A stretch of 64,000 bases of DNA, from contig NC_053397.1 in NCBI RefSeq assembly GCF_905171765.1, forward strand, positions 4,668,946 through 4,732,945, in the 5' to 3' direction. This document shows positions 13,701 to 25,700 of the stretch, piece after piece (the first letter of the stretch is position 1; every line of letters begins with the position of its first letter). The notes under the pieces are model-generated. The model did no database searches and was not told the origin of the DNA. It saw nothing but the letters and a program-made list of their open reading frames with translations. Both the position numbers and the translations under genes were made by a program. Source of the DNA: Bufo bufo. Its lineage: Eukaryota; Chordata; Amphibia; Anura; Bufonidae.

Positions 13701-16700
13701 ACCCTTGACATCTCGCAGGACCCCCGACATCACATGGAAACCCCTCGACATCCCGCAGGAACCCCGACATCTCGCAGGACCTCCGACATCCCGCAGGACC
13801 CCCGACATCATACAAGACAACCCCCCCCCCCCCCCCCGACATCACACAGGACCCCCGACATCACATGGAAACCCCTCGACATCTCGCAGGACCCCCGACA
13901 TCCCACAGGACCCCCGACATCATACAAGACACCCCCCCCCCCCCCAACATCACACAGGACCCTCGACATATCGCAGGACCCCCAACATCCCGCAGGACCC
14001 CTGACATCACATGGAAACCCCACGATATCCCACAGGTTCCCCGACATCACACAAGACCCCCCCCCCCCCCCGACATCTCACAGGACCACCGACATCACAT
14101 GGAAACCCCTCGACATCTCGCAGGACCCCCGACATCATACAAGACACACCCCCCCCCAACATCACACAGGACCCTCGACATATCGCAGGACCCCCAACAT
14201 CCCGCAGGACCCCTGACATCACATGGAAACCCCACGATATCCCACAGGTTCCCCGACATCACACAAGACACCCCCCCCCCCCCCCGACATCACACAGGAC
14301 CCCCAACATCCCGCAGGACCCCTGACATCACATGGAAACCCCACGATATCCCACAGGTTCCCCGACATCACACAAGACACCCCCCCCACCCCCCCCGACA
14401 TCACACAGGACCCCCAACATCACATGGAACACCCCCCCTCACCCTCATGACGTCACACGAGACCCTTGGTATGGCACAGGACCCCTGACATCCTACAGGA
14501 CCCCCGACATCACATGGAACACTCCCCTTTCCCCCGTGATGTCACACGAGACACTTGATATGGCACAGACATCACTCAGGACCCCCAACTGATGGAAAAT
14601 GACTAAAATAAATCTAAAAGGACAACGCACAGAGTGAAGGAGACAGCAGTCAAGCAGCGCGTCGTCAGTGAATGGTGACATTCTCCCTCAGAGGCTGAAA
14701 ACCCATCCCGACCTAATTCTTCTCACAGCTGAGGGTCTGTACCAATGTATCAGCTTGAGCAATCAGAATGGTTATAAACACTCTGGATGTCAACAATCAA
14801 TGTTCACAGTCACTGACAGCAAGCAGAGATTGGGCAATGAAACAACAGCATGTTGGGTGGGGCGGCTTCTAGTCACAATAGGATAGCACTTCCTGGTTCT
14901 CTGCTGTCACATGGTGTGTCACATGATCCCAGGCAGCTGCTTTGACAATGATCAGTGAATCCTCGAGTGCAGGTCACATGATCGTCTTCAGAGCTGCTAA
15001 CTGGCTGAGTGGGATCATGTGACACACCATGTGACTCCACAGGACCAGGAAGTGCTTTGTTTCACACGGATACTCCGCTCCTCAGAGGAGCCTGATGGGG
15101 GTGAGAGTCCTGCAGTTGTGAAACTGCAACTCCTGTCATGAACCAAGAGGCTCAAGCTGTCAGAGCATGCTGAGAGTTGTAGTAGTACGGCCGCAGGTTG
15201 GTGCCTCACCATCTTGTATAGGTCAGAGACGCTGATCTTGTCGGAATCTACGGCTTCAAACTCCTTGCGGGGAACTAAGTCCAAACCCAGGTGTCTGCGG
15301 AGAGAAGAGGGGGTGAGAGCACAGGGGGCGCCGCACATCACTCCTATCATTGTGACCCCAGCACTACTCACTCATTGCCCCAGTCCAGCCGCACGGTGAC
15401 ATGCCTCTTGACCTCGCGCACCTGGTCCTGGGTGAGGTGGCCGGACAGTAGCTGCCTGCGCAGGTCAATCACCTCGTTCATCACATGCCGCAGCTTGTAG
15501 AAGAGGTCCACCTTGTGCTTCTACGTCCAGGGAGGAGAGGTGACAAGGGGTTAATCAGCAGCCTTCTAACACACATTTTCAAGATCTCCGCTTGCAGTCA
15601 GTGAACAGAAGCACCACATTCTATAATCTTGTTCACGGTCTTCTATGAGGCCAATGGAGCAGCACAAGTCTCTCTCTCTCTCTGGTCCTGGCCTCCAAGC
15701 TGATAGCACCGATACACTGCAACAAACCTTCAGCTGTAAGAGGTCTGAGCAGGTTTTCAGCCTCTAGGTAAGAATGTTCCCAGCAAGCAGAGATCTTGAA
15801 AATGGTGAGGAAGTTACAGAACTGAACCCCACAAGTCCACGCAGAGAGGATGGTGGATGAGACTGCGCGGTGCTCGGCTCTGCTGCATACATTCCATATA
15901 CTTCACCCTTTCACTTTCCTTCTCTATGGCTGCACCCCCTGCTGGTTCAGGTTCTGCGTCCCCTGAGCTCCATGCACACGGCTCTGCAGGAGCAGCAGTC
16001 GCTCCCTCTGACCCTACTTACCGCCACTATGGCACGGCTCCGATATCAGGAGCTTTCATCTCTCGGCCGCCCCGCTCTCTATTGCGCTGCTGGAAAGAAA
16101 TGCAGTCGTGTCATCTGCCACTCACAGGAGAAGATCTGCAGCAGTGAGTGGGCTGAAGACAGAACCGCCACAGATCTGCTGGATCCGCCCACCAGTGACA
16201 TCATCAGAGGAGCGCACAGGTACACATCATACTTTCTGCTCTTTTAGTTAGGGCTCATGCACATGACCGTAGCCTGTTCTGCGATACCGGCCGTGTGCGT
16301 TCTGCATATTGCATCCTGCCATCTATAGAACTGTCCTATCCTTGTCCGTAAAACATACAAGAATAGGACGCTTTATTTTTTTGCAGGGCCATGGAACGGA
16401 CATATGGATACGGACAGCACATGGTGTCCTGTCTGCATCCTTTGCGGCCCCGCTGAAGTGAACGGGTCACATTTGAGCCGCAAAAAAATACGGATTGGAT
16501 GTGGAAAAGAAAGGTTTGTGAGCATGAGCCCTGCCCGAGTTACTTTGCTTTTCTTATGCTGATCTTCAGTCTTGGGGCTCGTGCTGTGGACTGCAAATTG
16601 TGGTCCGCAATGCACAGGCACTGACCATGGGGCAGCCGCGTGCGGATCGCAGACCCATTCACTTGAATGGGTCCGCGATCTGCATCGCAAAAAAGTAGTG

Positions 16701-19700
16701 GATGCACTACTTTTTTTTGGTGCGGAGGCACGGCCAGACACACCACGGAAGCACTAAGTAGTGCTTCCATGGGGTTCCGATCCGTGCTTCCGCACCGCAT
16801 CTCCGGGTTTGCGGACCCATTCAGGTGACTGGGTCTGCATCCATGATGCAAGGTGCACACGGACGGTGCCATGTGTATTGCGGACCCGCAATACAGCCAC
16901 AGCCATGTGCATGAGCCCTTATACTCTGTCTCCAGAGCTGCATTTACAATTCTGCTGGCGCTCCAACTGTAAAGTGCATGGCATGAAAACAACATTTCTC
17001 ACAAAGCACCTGAGCAGAGCATGGTCAGAAGAGAACAGAACCAGCAGGGGCAGCAGGGAAATGAGCAGAGCATGGTCAGAAGAGAACAGAACCAGCAGGG
17101 GCAGCAGGGAAATGAGCAGAGCATGGTCAGAAGAGAACAGAACCAGCAGGGGCAGCAGGGAAATGAGCAGAGCATGGACAGAAGAGAACAGAACCAGCAG
17201 GGGCAGCAGGGAAATGAGCAGAGCATGGTCAGAAGAGAACAGAACCAGCAGGGGCAGCAGGGAAATGAGCAGAGCATGGACAGAAGAGAACAGAACCAGC
17301 AGGGGCAGCAGGGAAATGAGCAGAGCATGGTCAGAAGAGAACAGAACCAGCAGGGGCAGCAGGGAAATGAGCAGAGCATGGACAGAAGAGAACAGAACCA
17401 GCAGGGGCAGCAGGGAAATGAGCAGAGCATGGTCAGAAGAGAACAGAACCAGCAGGGGCAGCAGGGAAATGAGCAGAGCATGGTCAGAAGAGAACAGAAC
17501 CAGCAGGGGCAGCAGGGAAATGAGCAGAGCATGGACAGAAGAGAACAGAACCAGCAGGGGCAGCAGGGAAATGAGCAGAGCATGGTCAGAAGAGAACAGA
17601 ACCAGCAGGGGCAGCAGGGAAATGAGCAGAGCATGGTCAGAAGAGAACAGAACCAGCAGGGGCAGCAGGGAAATGAGCAGAGCATGGTCAGAAGAGAACA
17701 GAACCAGCAGGGGCAGCAGGGAAATGAGCAGAGCATGGTCAGAAGAGAACAGAACCAGCAGGGGCAGCAGGGAAATGAGCAGAGCATGGACAGAAGAGAA
17801 CAGAACCAGCAGGGGCAGCAGGGAAATGAGCAGAGCATGGACAGAAGAGAACAGAACCAGCAGGGGCAGCAGGGAAATGAGCAGAGCATGGACAGAAGAG
17901 AACAGAACCAGCAGGGGCAGCAGGGAAATGAGCAGAGCATGGACAGAAGAGAACAGAACCAGCAGGGGCAGCAGGGAAATGAGCAGAGCATGGACAGAAG
18001 AGAACAGAACCAGCAGGGGCAGCAGGGAAATGAGCAGAGCATGGACAGAAGAGAACAGAACCAGCAGGGGCAGCAGGGAAATGAGCAGAGCATGGTCAGA
18101 AGAGAACAGAACCAGCAGGGGCAGCAGGGAAATGAGCAGAGCATGGTCAGAAGAGAACAGAACCAGCAGGGGCAGCAGGGAAATGAGCAGAGCATGGACA
18201 GAAGAGAACAGAACCAGCAGGGGCAGCAGGGAAATGAGCAGAGCATGGACAGAAGAGAACAGAACCAGCAGGGGCAGCAGGGAAATGAGCAGAGCATGGA
18301 CAGAAGAGAACAGAACCAGCAGGGGCAGCAGGGAAATGAGCAGAGCATGGACAGAAGAGAACAGAACCAGCAGGGGCAGCAGGGAAATGAGCAGAGCATG
18401 GACAGAAGAGAACAGAACCAGCAGGGGCAGCAGGGAAATGAGCAGAAATGTGGCTGCTTCTCAGGATGTGCCTGGAGTGTAAGACCAGACGTAACCGCAG
18501 AATCAGGAGCACAGCTCTGGCTAGGACAGGAGCTGAGATCTACAGCTGAATTATGAGTGCAGCTCTGGATGTAAAAGGAATATGGGGCAAGATCTACAGC
18601 AGAATTTTGAGTGCAGCTCTGGATATGATGGGAGTGTAAGACAAAATGTGACATCAGAATTATGAGTGCAGCTCTAGTTGTGACTGAAGTATAAGAATAT
18701 GTAAGAGCAGAATTGTGAGTGCAGCAAAGCATGCTTCCTGACACTGTGACGAATATCAGCTGTGATGCACGAGTGGCCGGCGCCGATTTACATGAACCCA
18801 AAATTCTATTTCCAGAGCATTTTCCATGAACAACATTTGGGGCGGGGAGGTGTCACTCAGATGGAGCTGCTCCGGTCCGCGCCGGCCGCCCTCTCGCTCT
18901 TGATTGCTTTTCTGGATCTCAGCCAAGACAACAAGTTTCCATCTCCTCGGTGAGTTGCTTTGGTAACTGGGATCCTTCCCGGACGAGCTCTAGTAGCAGG
19001 TTCAATCCTCGCTGCGGTTTACCCATCTACCAGGCAGAAAAGTGCGCCAAGCTGACCGCTAAATGAACCGATTCTCCGACAGAGTTTACCGGAGGCAACT
19101 GCCAAATATCCATCACTGCCTGAATACGTTTAGCTTCCAGTGTTTCCCATAACCTTTAACAGCTCAGCTACACATGACAAGTTCAGCTCTGCTACATTCG
19201 TCACATGCAGGACTATGTATTATACAGCCTGTGCCAGAGATAACCAGAGATCTGCTGCCCGGAATAAGAACGAGACCAAATACAGCAAATTCCACTTAGG
19301 CCTCCTGCACATGAACGCATGTGTTCCGTTCCGTGCATTGGGGACCGTCCGTGCGATCTCCGGGACGGATCCAGACCCATTCAACTTGAATGGGTCAGTG
19401 ATCCATCCGTTCTGCAAAAAGATAGAGCAAGTTCTATCTTTTTGTGGAACGGAAGTACGGAACGGAACTCCGTAGTGCTTCCGTAGGGTTCTGTTCCGTG
19501 CTTCCGTTCCACATTTGCGGACCCATTCAAGTGAATGGGTCCGCATCCGTGATGCGGGATGCACACGGAATGGTGTCCGTTTATGCGGTCTGCAATACGG
19601 CAACGGGACACCTACGTTCGTGTGCAGGAGGCCTTCGACAGAACGAGACACTAAATGCTGCTCTTCAGCTAAAGCCCTCAGCCTGAAGAGATCCTTCTAG

Positions 19701-22700
19701 CGTCTCTCCACACAATTCTGCAGCTTCAGAGCTGAAATCTCCCAGTATTCCCTGCTTGTTCAGGTGCTTTGCATTCTGCGAAGCTCAGGCTCTGTACGGT
19801 AACCAGATGCAGGAAACCAAAGCCCCGCATGCGTTATAGGAGCTAAGCGAAGCTGTCATTGTCTGTCCACAAGCTTGCTGACTGTACTGTGTCCGTGTAC
19901 CCTAGAAGCAGCCTATTGTAATGGCGGCTGAGAAGCTGTACAGGCCCCAATGCAACAGATTAATGGCGGTGACATCCATCATCAGCGGGGCCCCATTTAA
20001 TGTTTGCTATAGGGCCCTGCTCCGAAACATGCGATGATTGCTCCCGCGCAGGGTCAGCACAGCGATCACAGGTGGTTGGGCAGCTGTAATCTTCCATTAA
20101 TAATTTATAAGGGGGTTCAGGACTGAGATGTATTATAATGCGACCTGGCACGCGGTAGGCAACGCCAGGCGCCGGCGGGCATCTCCCACAGGAGGAGACG
20201 TGATGGACCTGTCGAAAACAATCGCGTGATCAGCCATGTGGAAGGAATTCTCACTACAATATTAATGCCGCCAAAATGTAGTCAGCATCCGATCGCTCAT
20301 CAGAGAAGGTGACCCCCCCTCAAACACGCCAGTAATATTCCACTACACCTGTCACTGAGGCGCCCCATGTCCAAAAACAGCGATCCGCAAATCCTGCCAA
20401 CAACCGGCGCCTCTCGTCAGTCTGGAGATTTATTAAAGGCTCTGATACACTGAAACGAACCTGTCCATCCCGCTCCCACAGGATTCTCTAAACTGGGTAC
20501 ACTGTAACAATCCCTCAGCTGTGAGACGTCTTAGATCTGCACTGGATTTAAATAAGAATGTTCACATTCACTGACAGCAAGCAGACATGGTGAACAATCA
20601 CACTAAACAAAAAAGAAGACAGGAACTGTAGTGGGGGGTATAGTCGGGGTGTGACTGGACCTGGGGGGGGGGGGGAGTGATCTTTTCCACATTTTTTATG
20701 TTACGCCGACAAAATAAAATGTATTTTATTGGAATTTTATGTGATCGACCGACACAAAGTAACAAGTCTGTGCGAGGTGGGAAGAGGGGGAGACGACCAA
20801 TCCAGAGGAGCTGTGCAAAGTGAATGGTGGAATCGGATTGGTTGCTATGGGCAAATAAACCAGTTCTACTTTCTGCCAGTTTGATAAATCTTCCCCATGG
20901 TTTTCATCTGGACAGTGCGGGGTGCATTAGTATTCACCCCCTGAGTCAGTGCTTTGTAGGACCACTTTTCGCTGCAGTTACAGCGGCCGGTCTTTTGGGG
21001 TCTGTCTCTACCAGCTTTGTACATCTAGAACAGGGATCAGCAACCTCCGGCACGCCAGCTCCTGTTCGGTGACTACAACTCCCAGCATGCAAACTTACTC
21101 GGCTCTTTTGGTAATGCCCACAGAAGTGAAAGGAGGATTCTGGGAATTGTAGTTTCAGAACATCTGGCGTGCCGGACGTTGCGGATCCCTAATCTAGAGG
21201 GTGACATTTCTGCCCATTCTCCTGTGCAGAAGAGCTCGCGCTCAGTCAGACTGGATGGAGAGCGTCTGTGATCAGCAATTTCCAAGTCTTGCCGCAGATT
21301 CTCAATGGGATTTAGGTCTGGACGGTGACTGGGCCGTTCTAACACATGAAGATGCTATGATCTAAACCAGGGATGGTCAACCTGTGGCTCTCCAGATGTT
21401 GCAAAACTACAACTCCCAGCATGCCTAGACTGCCTACAGCTATAAGCCTACAGCAGGGCATGGTGGGAATTGTAGTTTTACAACAGCTGTAGAGCCGCAG
21501 GTTGGCCAGCCCTGATCTAAACCCTTCCTTTGTAGCTCTGGATGGATGTTGAGGGTGGTTGTTCTGCTGGAAGGTGAACCTCCGCCCCAGTCTCCAGTCT
21601 TTTGCAGCCTCTCCCAGGTTTTCCTCCAAGATTGCCCTGTATTTAGCTCCATCCATCCTCCCATTACATCTGACCGGCTTTCCTGTCCCTGCTGAAGATA
21701 AACCTCCCCAGGATGATGCTGCCACCGCCATGTCTCACGGTGGGGATGGTGGGTTCATGATGATGCTGCCACCGCCATGTCTCACGGTGGGGATGGTGGG
21801 TTTATGATGATGCTGCCCCCGCCGTGTCTCACGGTGGGTTCATGATGATGCTGCCACCGCCGTGTCTCACGGTGGGGATGGTGGGTTCATGATGATGCTG
21901 CCACCGCCATGTCTCACGGTGGGGATGGTGGGTTCATGATGATGCTGCCACCGCCATGTCTCACGGTGGGGATGGTGGGTTTATGATGATGCTGCCCCCG
22001 CCGTGTCTCACGGTGGGTTCATGATGATGCTGCCACCGCCGTGTCTCACGGTGGGGATGGTGGGTTCATGATGATGCTGCCCCCGCCATGTCTCACGGTG
22101 GGGATGGTGGGTTCATGATGGCTGCCACCGCCATGTCTCACGGTGGGGATGGTGGGTTCATGATGATGCTGCCACTGCCATGTCTCACGTGGGGATGGTG
22201 GGTTCATGATGATGCTGCCACCGCCGTGTCTCACGGTGGGGATGGTGGGTTCATGATGATGCTGCCACCGCCGTGTCTCACGGTGGGGATGGTGGGTTCA
22301 TGATGATGCTGCCACCGCCGTGTCTCACGGTGGGGATGGTGGGTTCATGATGATGCTGCCACCGCCGTGTCTCACGGTGGGGATGGTGGGTTCATGATGA
22401 TGCTGCCACCGCCGTGTCTCACGGTGGGGATGGTGGGTTCATGATGATGCTGCCACCGCCGTGTCTCACGGTGGGGATGGTGGGTTCATGATGATGCTGC
22501 CACCGCTGTGTCTCACGGTAGGGATGGTGGGTTCATGATGATGCTGCCACCGCCGTGTCTCACAAGGGAGATGGTGGGTTCATGATGATGCTGCCACCGC
22601 CATGTCTCACGGTGGGGATGGTGGGTTCATGATGATGCTGCCACCGCCGTGGGGATGGTGGGTTCATGATGATGCTGCCACCGCCGTGTCTCACGGTGGG

Positions 22701-25700
22701 GAGGGTGGGTTCATGATAATGATGCTGCCACCGCCGTGTCTCACGGTGCGGATGGTGGGTTCATGATGATGCTGCCACCGCCGTGTCTGAAGGTGGGGAT
22801 GGTGGGTTCATGATGATGCTGCCACCGCCGTGTCTCACGGTGGGGATGGTGGGTTCATGATGAGGCTGCCACCGCCGTGTCTCACGGTGGGGATGGTGGG
22901 TTCATGATGATGCTGCCACCGCCGTGTCTGAAGGTGGGGATGGTGGGTTCATGATGATGCTGCCATCGCCATGTCTCACGGTGGGGATGGTGGGTTCATG
23001 ATGAGGCTGCCACCGCCGTGTCTCACGGTGCGGATGGTGGGTTCATGATGATGCTGCCATCGCCATGTCTCACGGTGGGGATGGTGGGTTCATGATGAGG
23101 CTGCCACCGCCGTGTCTCACGGTGGGTTCATGATGATGCTGCCACCGCCGTGTCTCACGGTGCGGATGGTGGGTTCATGATGATGCTGCCACCGCCGTGT
23201 CTCACGGTGGGGATGGTGGGTTCATGATGATGCTGCCATCGCCATGTCTCACGGTGGGGATGGTGGGTTCATGATGATGCTGCCACCGCCGTGTCTGAAG
23301 GTGGGTTCATGATGATGCTGCCACCGCCGTGTCTCACGGTGGGGATGGTGGGTTCATGATGATGCTGCCATCGCCATGTCTCACGGTGGGGATGGTGGGT
23401 TCATGATGATGCTGCCACCGCCGCCGTGTCTGAAGGTGGGTTCATGATGATGCTGCCACCGCCGTGTCTCACGGTGGGGATGGTGGGTTCATGATGATGC
23501 TGCCACCGCCGTGTCTCAGGCCCCTTTCACACGGGTGAGATTTCCGCACAGGTGCAATGCGTGAGGTGAACGCATTGCACCCGCACTGAATCCGGACCCA
23601 TTCATTTCTATGGGGCTGTTCACATGAGCAGTGATTTTCACACATCACTTGTGCGTTGCGTGAAGATCGAAAAAGGTCCTCTTTGTGCGTTTTCCACGCA
23701 GGCTCCATAGAAGTGAATGGGGCTGTGTGAAAATCGCAAGCAAGTGCGGATGCGGTGCGATTTTCACGCACAGTTGCTAAGAGACGATCGGGATGGGGAC
23801 CCGATCATTATTATTTTCCCTTATAACATGATGATAAGGGAAAATAATAGCATTCTGAATACAGACTGCATAGTACAATAGCACTGTTTGTGGCAAACTG
23901 CAGACGGGACTTCTTCCGGCTTTCTTCTCTCCGCTCTTCCATGAAGGCCAGATTTGTGGAGTCCACGACTAATAGTTGTCCTGTGGACAGATTCTCCCAC
24001 CTGATCTGTGGATCTCTGAATCTCCTCCACAATGACCATGGGCCTCTTGGCTGCTTCTCTAATCAGTGCTCTCCTTGCCTGGGCTGTCGGGTTAGGTGGA
24101 CGGCCATGTCTTGGTAGGTTTGCAGTTGTGCCATACATCTTCCATTTTTGGATGATGGATTGAACAGTGCTCCATGAGAAGTTCAGATACTTATTTGTAA
24201 CCTAACCCTGCTTTACACTTCTCCACAGCTTTCTCACTGACCTGTCTGGTGTGTTCCTTGGTTTTCATGACGCTGTTTGATCACTAAGGTTCTTTAACCT
24301 CTGAGGCCTTCACAAAACAGCTGGAGTTTACGGAGCTGGAGAATACGTTACACACAGGGGGACGCTATGTACTAATGGGGTGACTTCTGAAGGCAATTGG
24401 TCGCACTGGATGTTATTTAGGGGGATCAGCGTACAGGGGGCTGAATACAAACGCGCACGACATTTTCCAGATTTTTATCTTCACTCTTCTCATTACACAC
24501 TTGATACTTTGTGTCGGTCGATCACATAAAAATCACAATAAAATACATTTAGGTTTGTGGGTGTAATGTGGAAAAGTTCAAGGGGTGTGAATACTTTTTC
24601 AAGGCAGTGTATGAGTGTCCTCAGGGTGCAGATCCACAAGGCAGAGGGGGGACCAGGAGATCAGAGGATGGCCAGGACACAAGTGTCCCAGCTCAGGCAG
24701 CGCCATAACGTCACTGCATCACGAGCCCCGGCTGCCATAAGGGGGGCACCATTACCGTATCAGAGAGTATCTGCTGTGTGGGCCCCGAGGGGCCACTATT
24801 ACATCCGTGGATGAGGAGTAGGTCAGGAAGATAATGGAATAGCAGGAGAAGTCATGATGGCGGTCTGGGGCAGATGGAGAAGAGCTGTACCCTCAGAGGA
24901 GATGGCGCCTGGACCTGCCGATCACTGGCCTATACTTTCTATACACAGCGGTCAGCCACCTTCTTCTTTTTTTGTTCGGGGGAAGGGGGGGGGGGGTCCA
25001 GAATTTGGCCTGTGGCCCATAGGACTCTAGCCGAACCCCTGACTATAGGACGAGCAGCAGCACACCGGGCACAGCGCCTCATGAAGGTTCCTGTTCACTT
25101 TTCGGCAGCAGTTTGTGCCCCAGAGCAGCTTTTTCCTGCTCTTCATTTGGTCATAGTCAGAGATGTTGGAGGGAACGGAGCTGAACCTCCTGCACACAGC
25201 GCCGTAGACCATGAGATCTATGGCGCCAGTTACACAGAGGATTCGTACGGCGGTTTCGGGGCTCCTCTGGCCCCCTGCTCTTAGTCACAGTGGGGGTACC
25301 AGGCAGGAGGTGAGAACTGAGTGGGCGCAGACAGACAGGAGAAGAGGCTGCGTGGGAAGCGCGGTTTGCTGGGTCTCCATGGAAACACACAGCACAGAGC
25401 CTGGATCCCATCACTCGGGCTGCTCCCTGCCAGAAAAGGGTTAAACACGCAGAACTGCAGATGTGCAAGCAGAGGAGGAGAAGATGAGATCCAGGGGGGG
25501 CCGCAGCATACAACATGAGATCCAGGGGGGGCCGCAGCATACAACATGAGATCCAGGGGGGGCCGCAGCATATAACATGAGATCCAGGGGGGGCCGCCGC
25601 ATACAACATGAGATCCAGGGGGGGGCCGCAGCATACAACATGAGATCCAGGGGGGGGCCGCAGCATACAACATGAGATCCAGGGGGGGCCGCAGCATACA

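Larger units (their letters stand above)
21073..24260 (-). pseudogene. Tc1 transposase, heavily interrupted
   Basis: The N-terminal part ([20 protein letters not shown], then [20 protein letters not shown]) lies at about 24140-23890. The catalytic part ([20 protein letters not shown]) is at 21700-21530. The usual QQDNDPKH box reads QQNNHPQH, so the second catalytic Asp is lost. The C-terminal [19 protein letters not shown] is at 21330-21270. A MITE, a minisatellite and two hAT MITEs separate the pieces. Confidence 0.87.
20677..24611. mobile_element. Tc1-like transposon ruin with 1.8-kb internal minisatellite
   Basis: The right end ...gaatactttttcaaggcagtgta (ending 24611) and the left inner arm tccacattttttatgttacg match as inverted copies. 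The left tip is replaced by a G run. Inside are broken minus-strand transposase pieces, two hAT MITEs, a Harbinger-like MITE fragment and a 47-bp array. It spans about 3.9 kb where a clean copy would be about 1.6 kb. Confidence 0.88.

Noticed and set aside
13203..14216. Pro/Arg/Thr-rich frames of 207-337 codons in the C-rich array
   Set aside because: Low-complexity repeat translation whose frames change at C-run length differences. No gene evidence.
16761..18801. Open frames of 511-600 codons on both strands across the 51-bp array
   Set aside because: They come from a 51-bp (17-codon) unit with no indels, so several frames are open on both strands. They lie in a DOCK3 intron with no splice signals or family similarity.
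25027..25212. 61-codon minus-strand frame with [20 protein letters not shown]
   Set aside because: It looks less random than array frames but has no matching family, no consensus splice sites in phase with DOCK3 and no neighbours; treated as chance.
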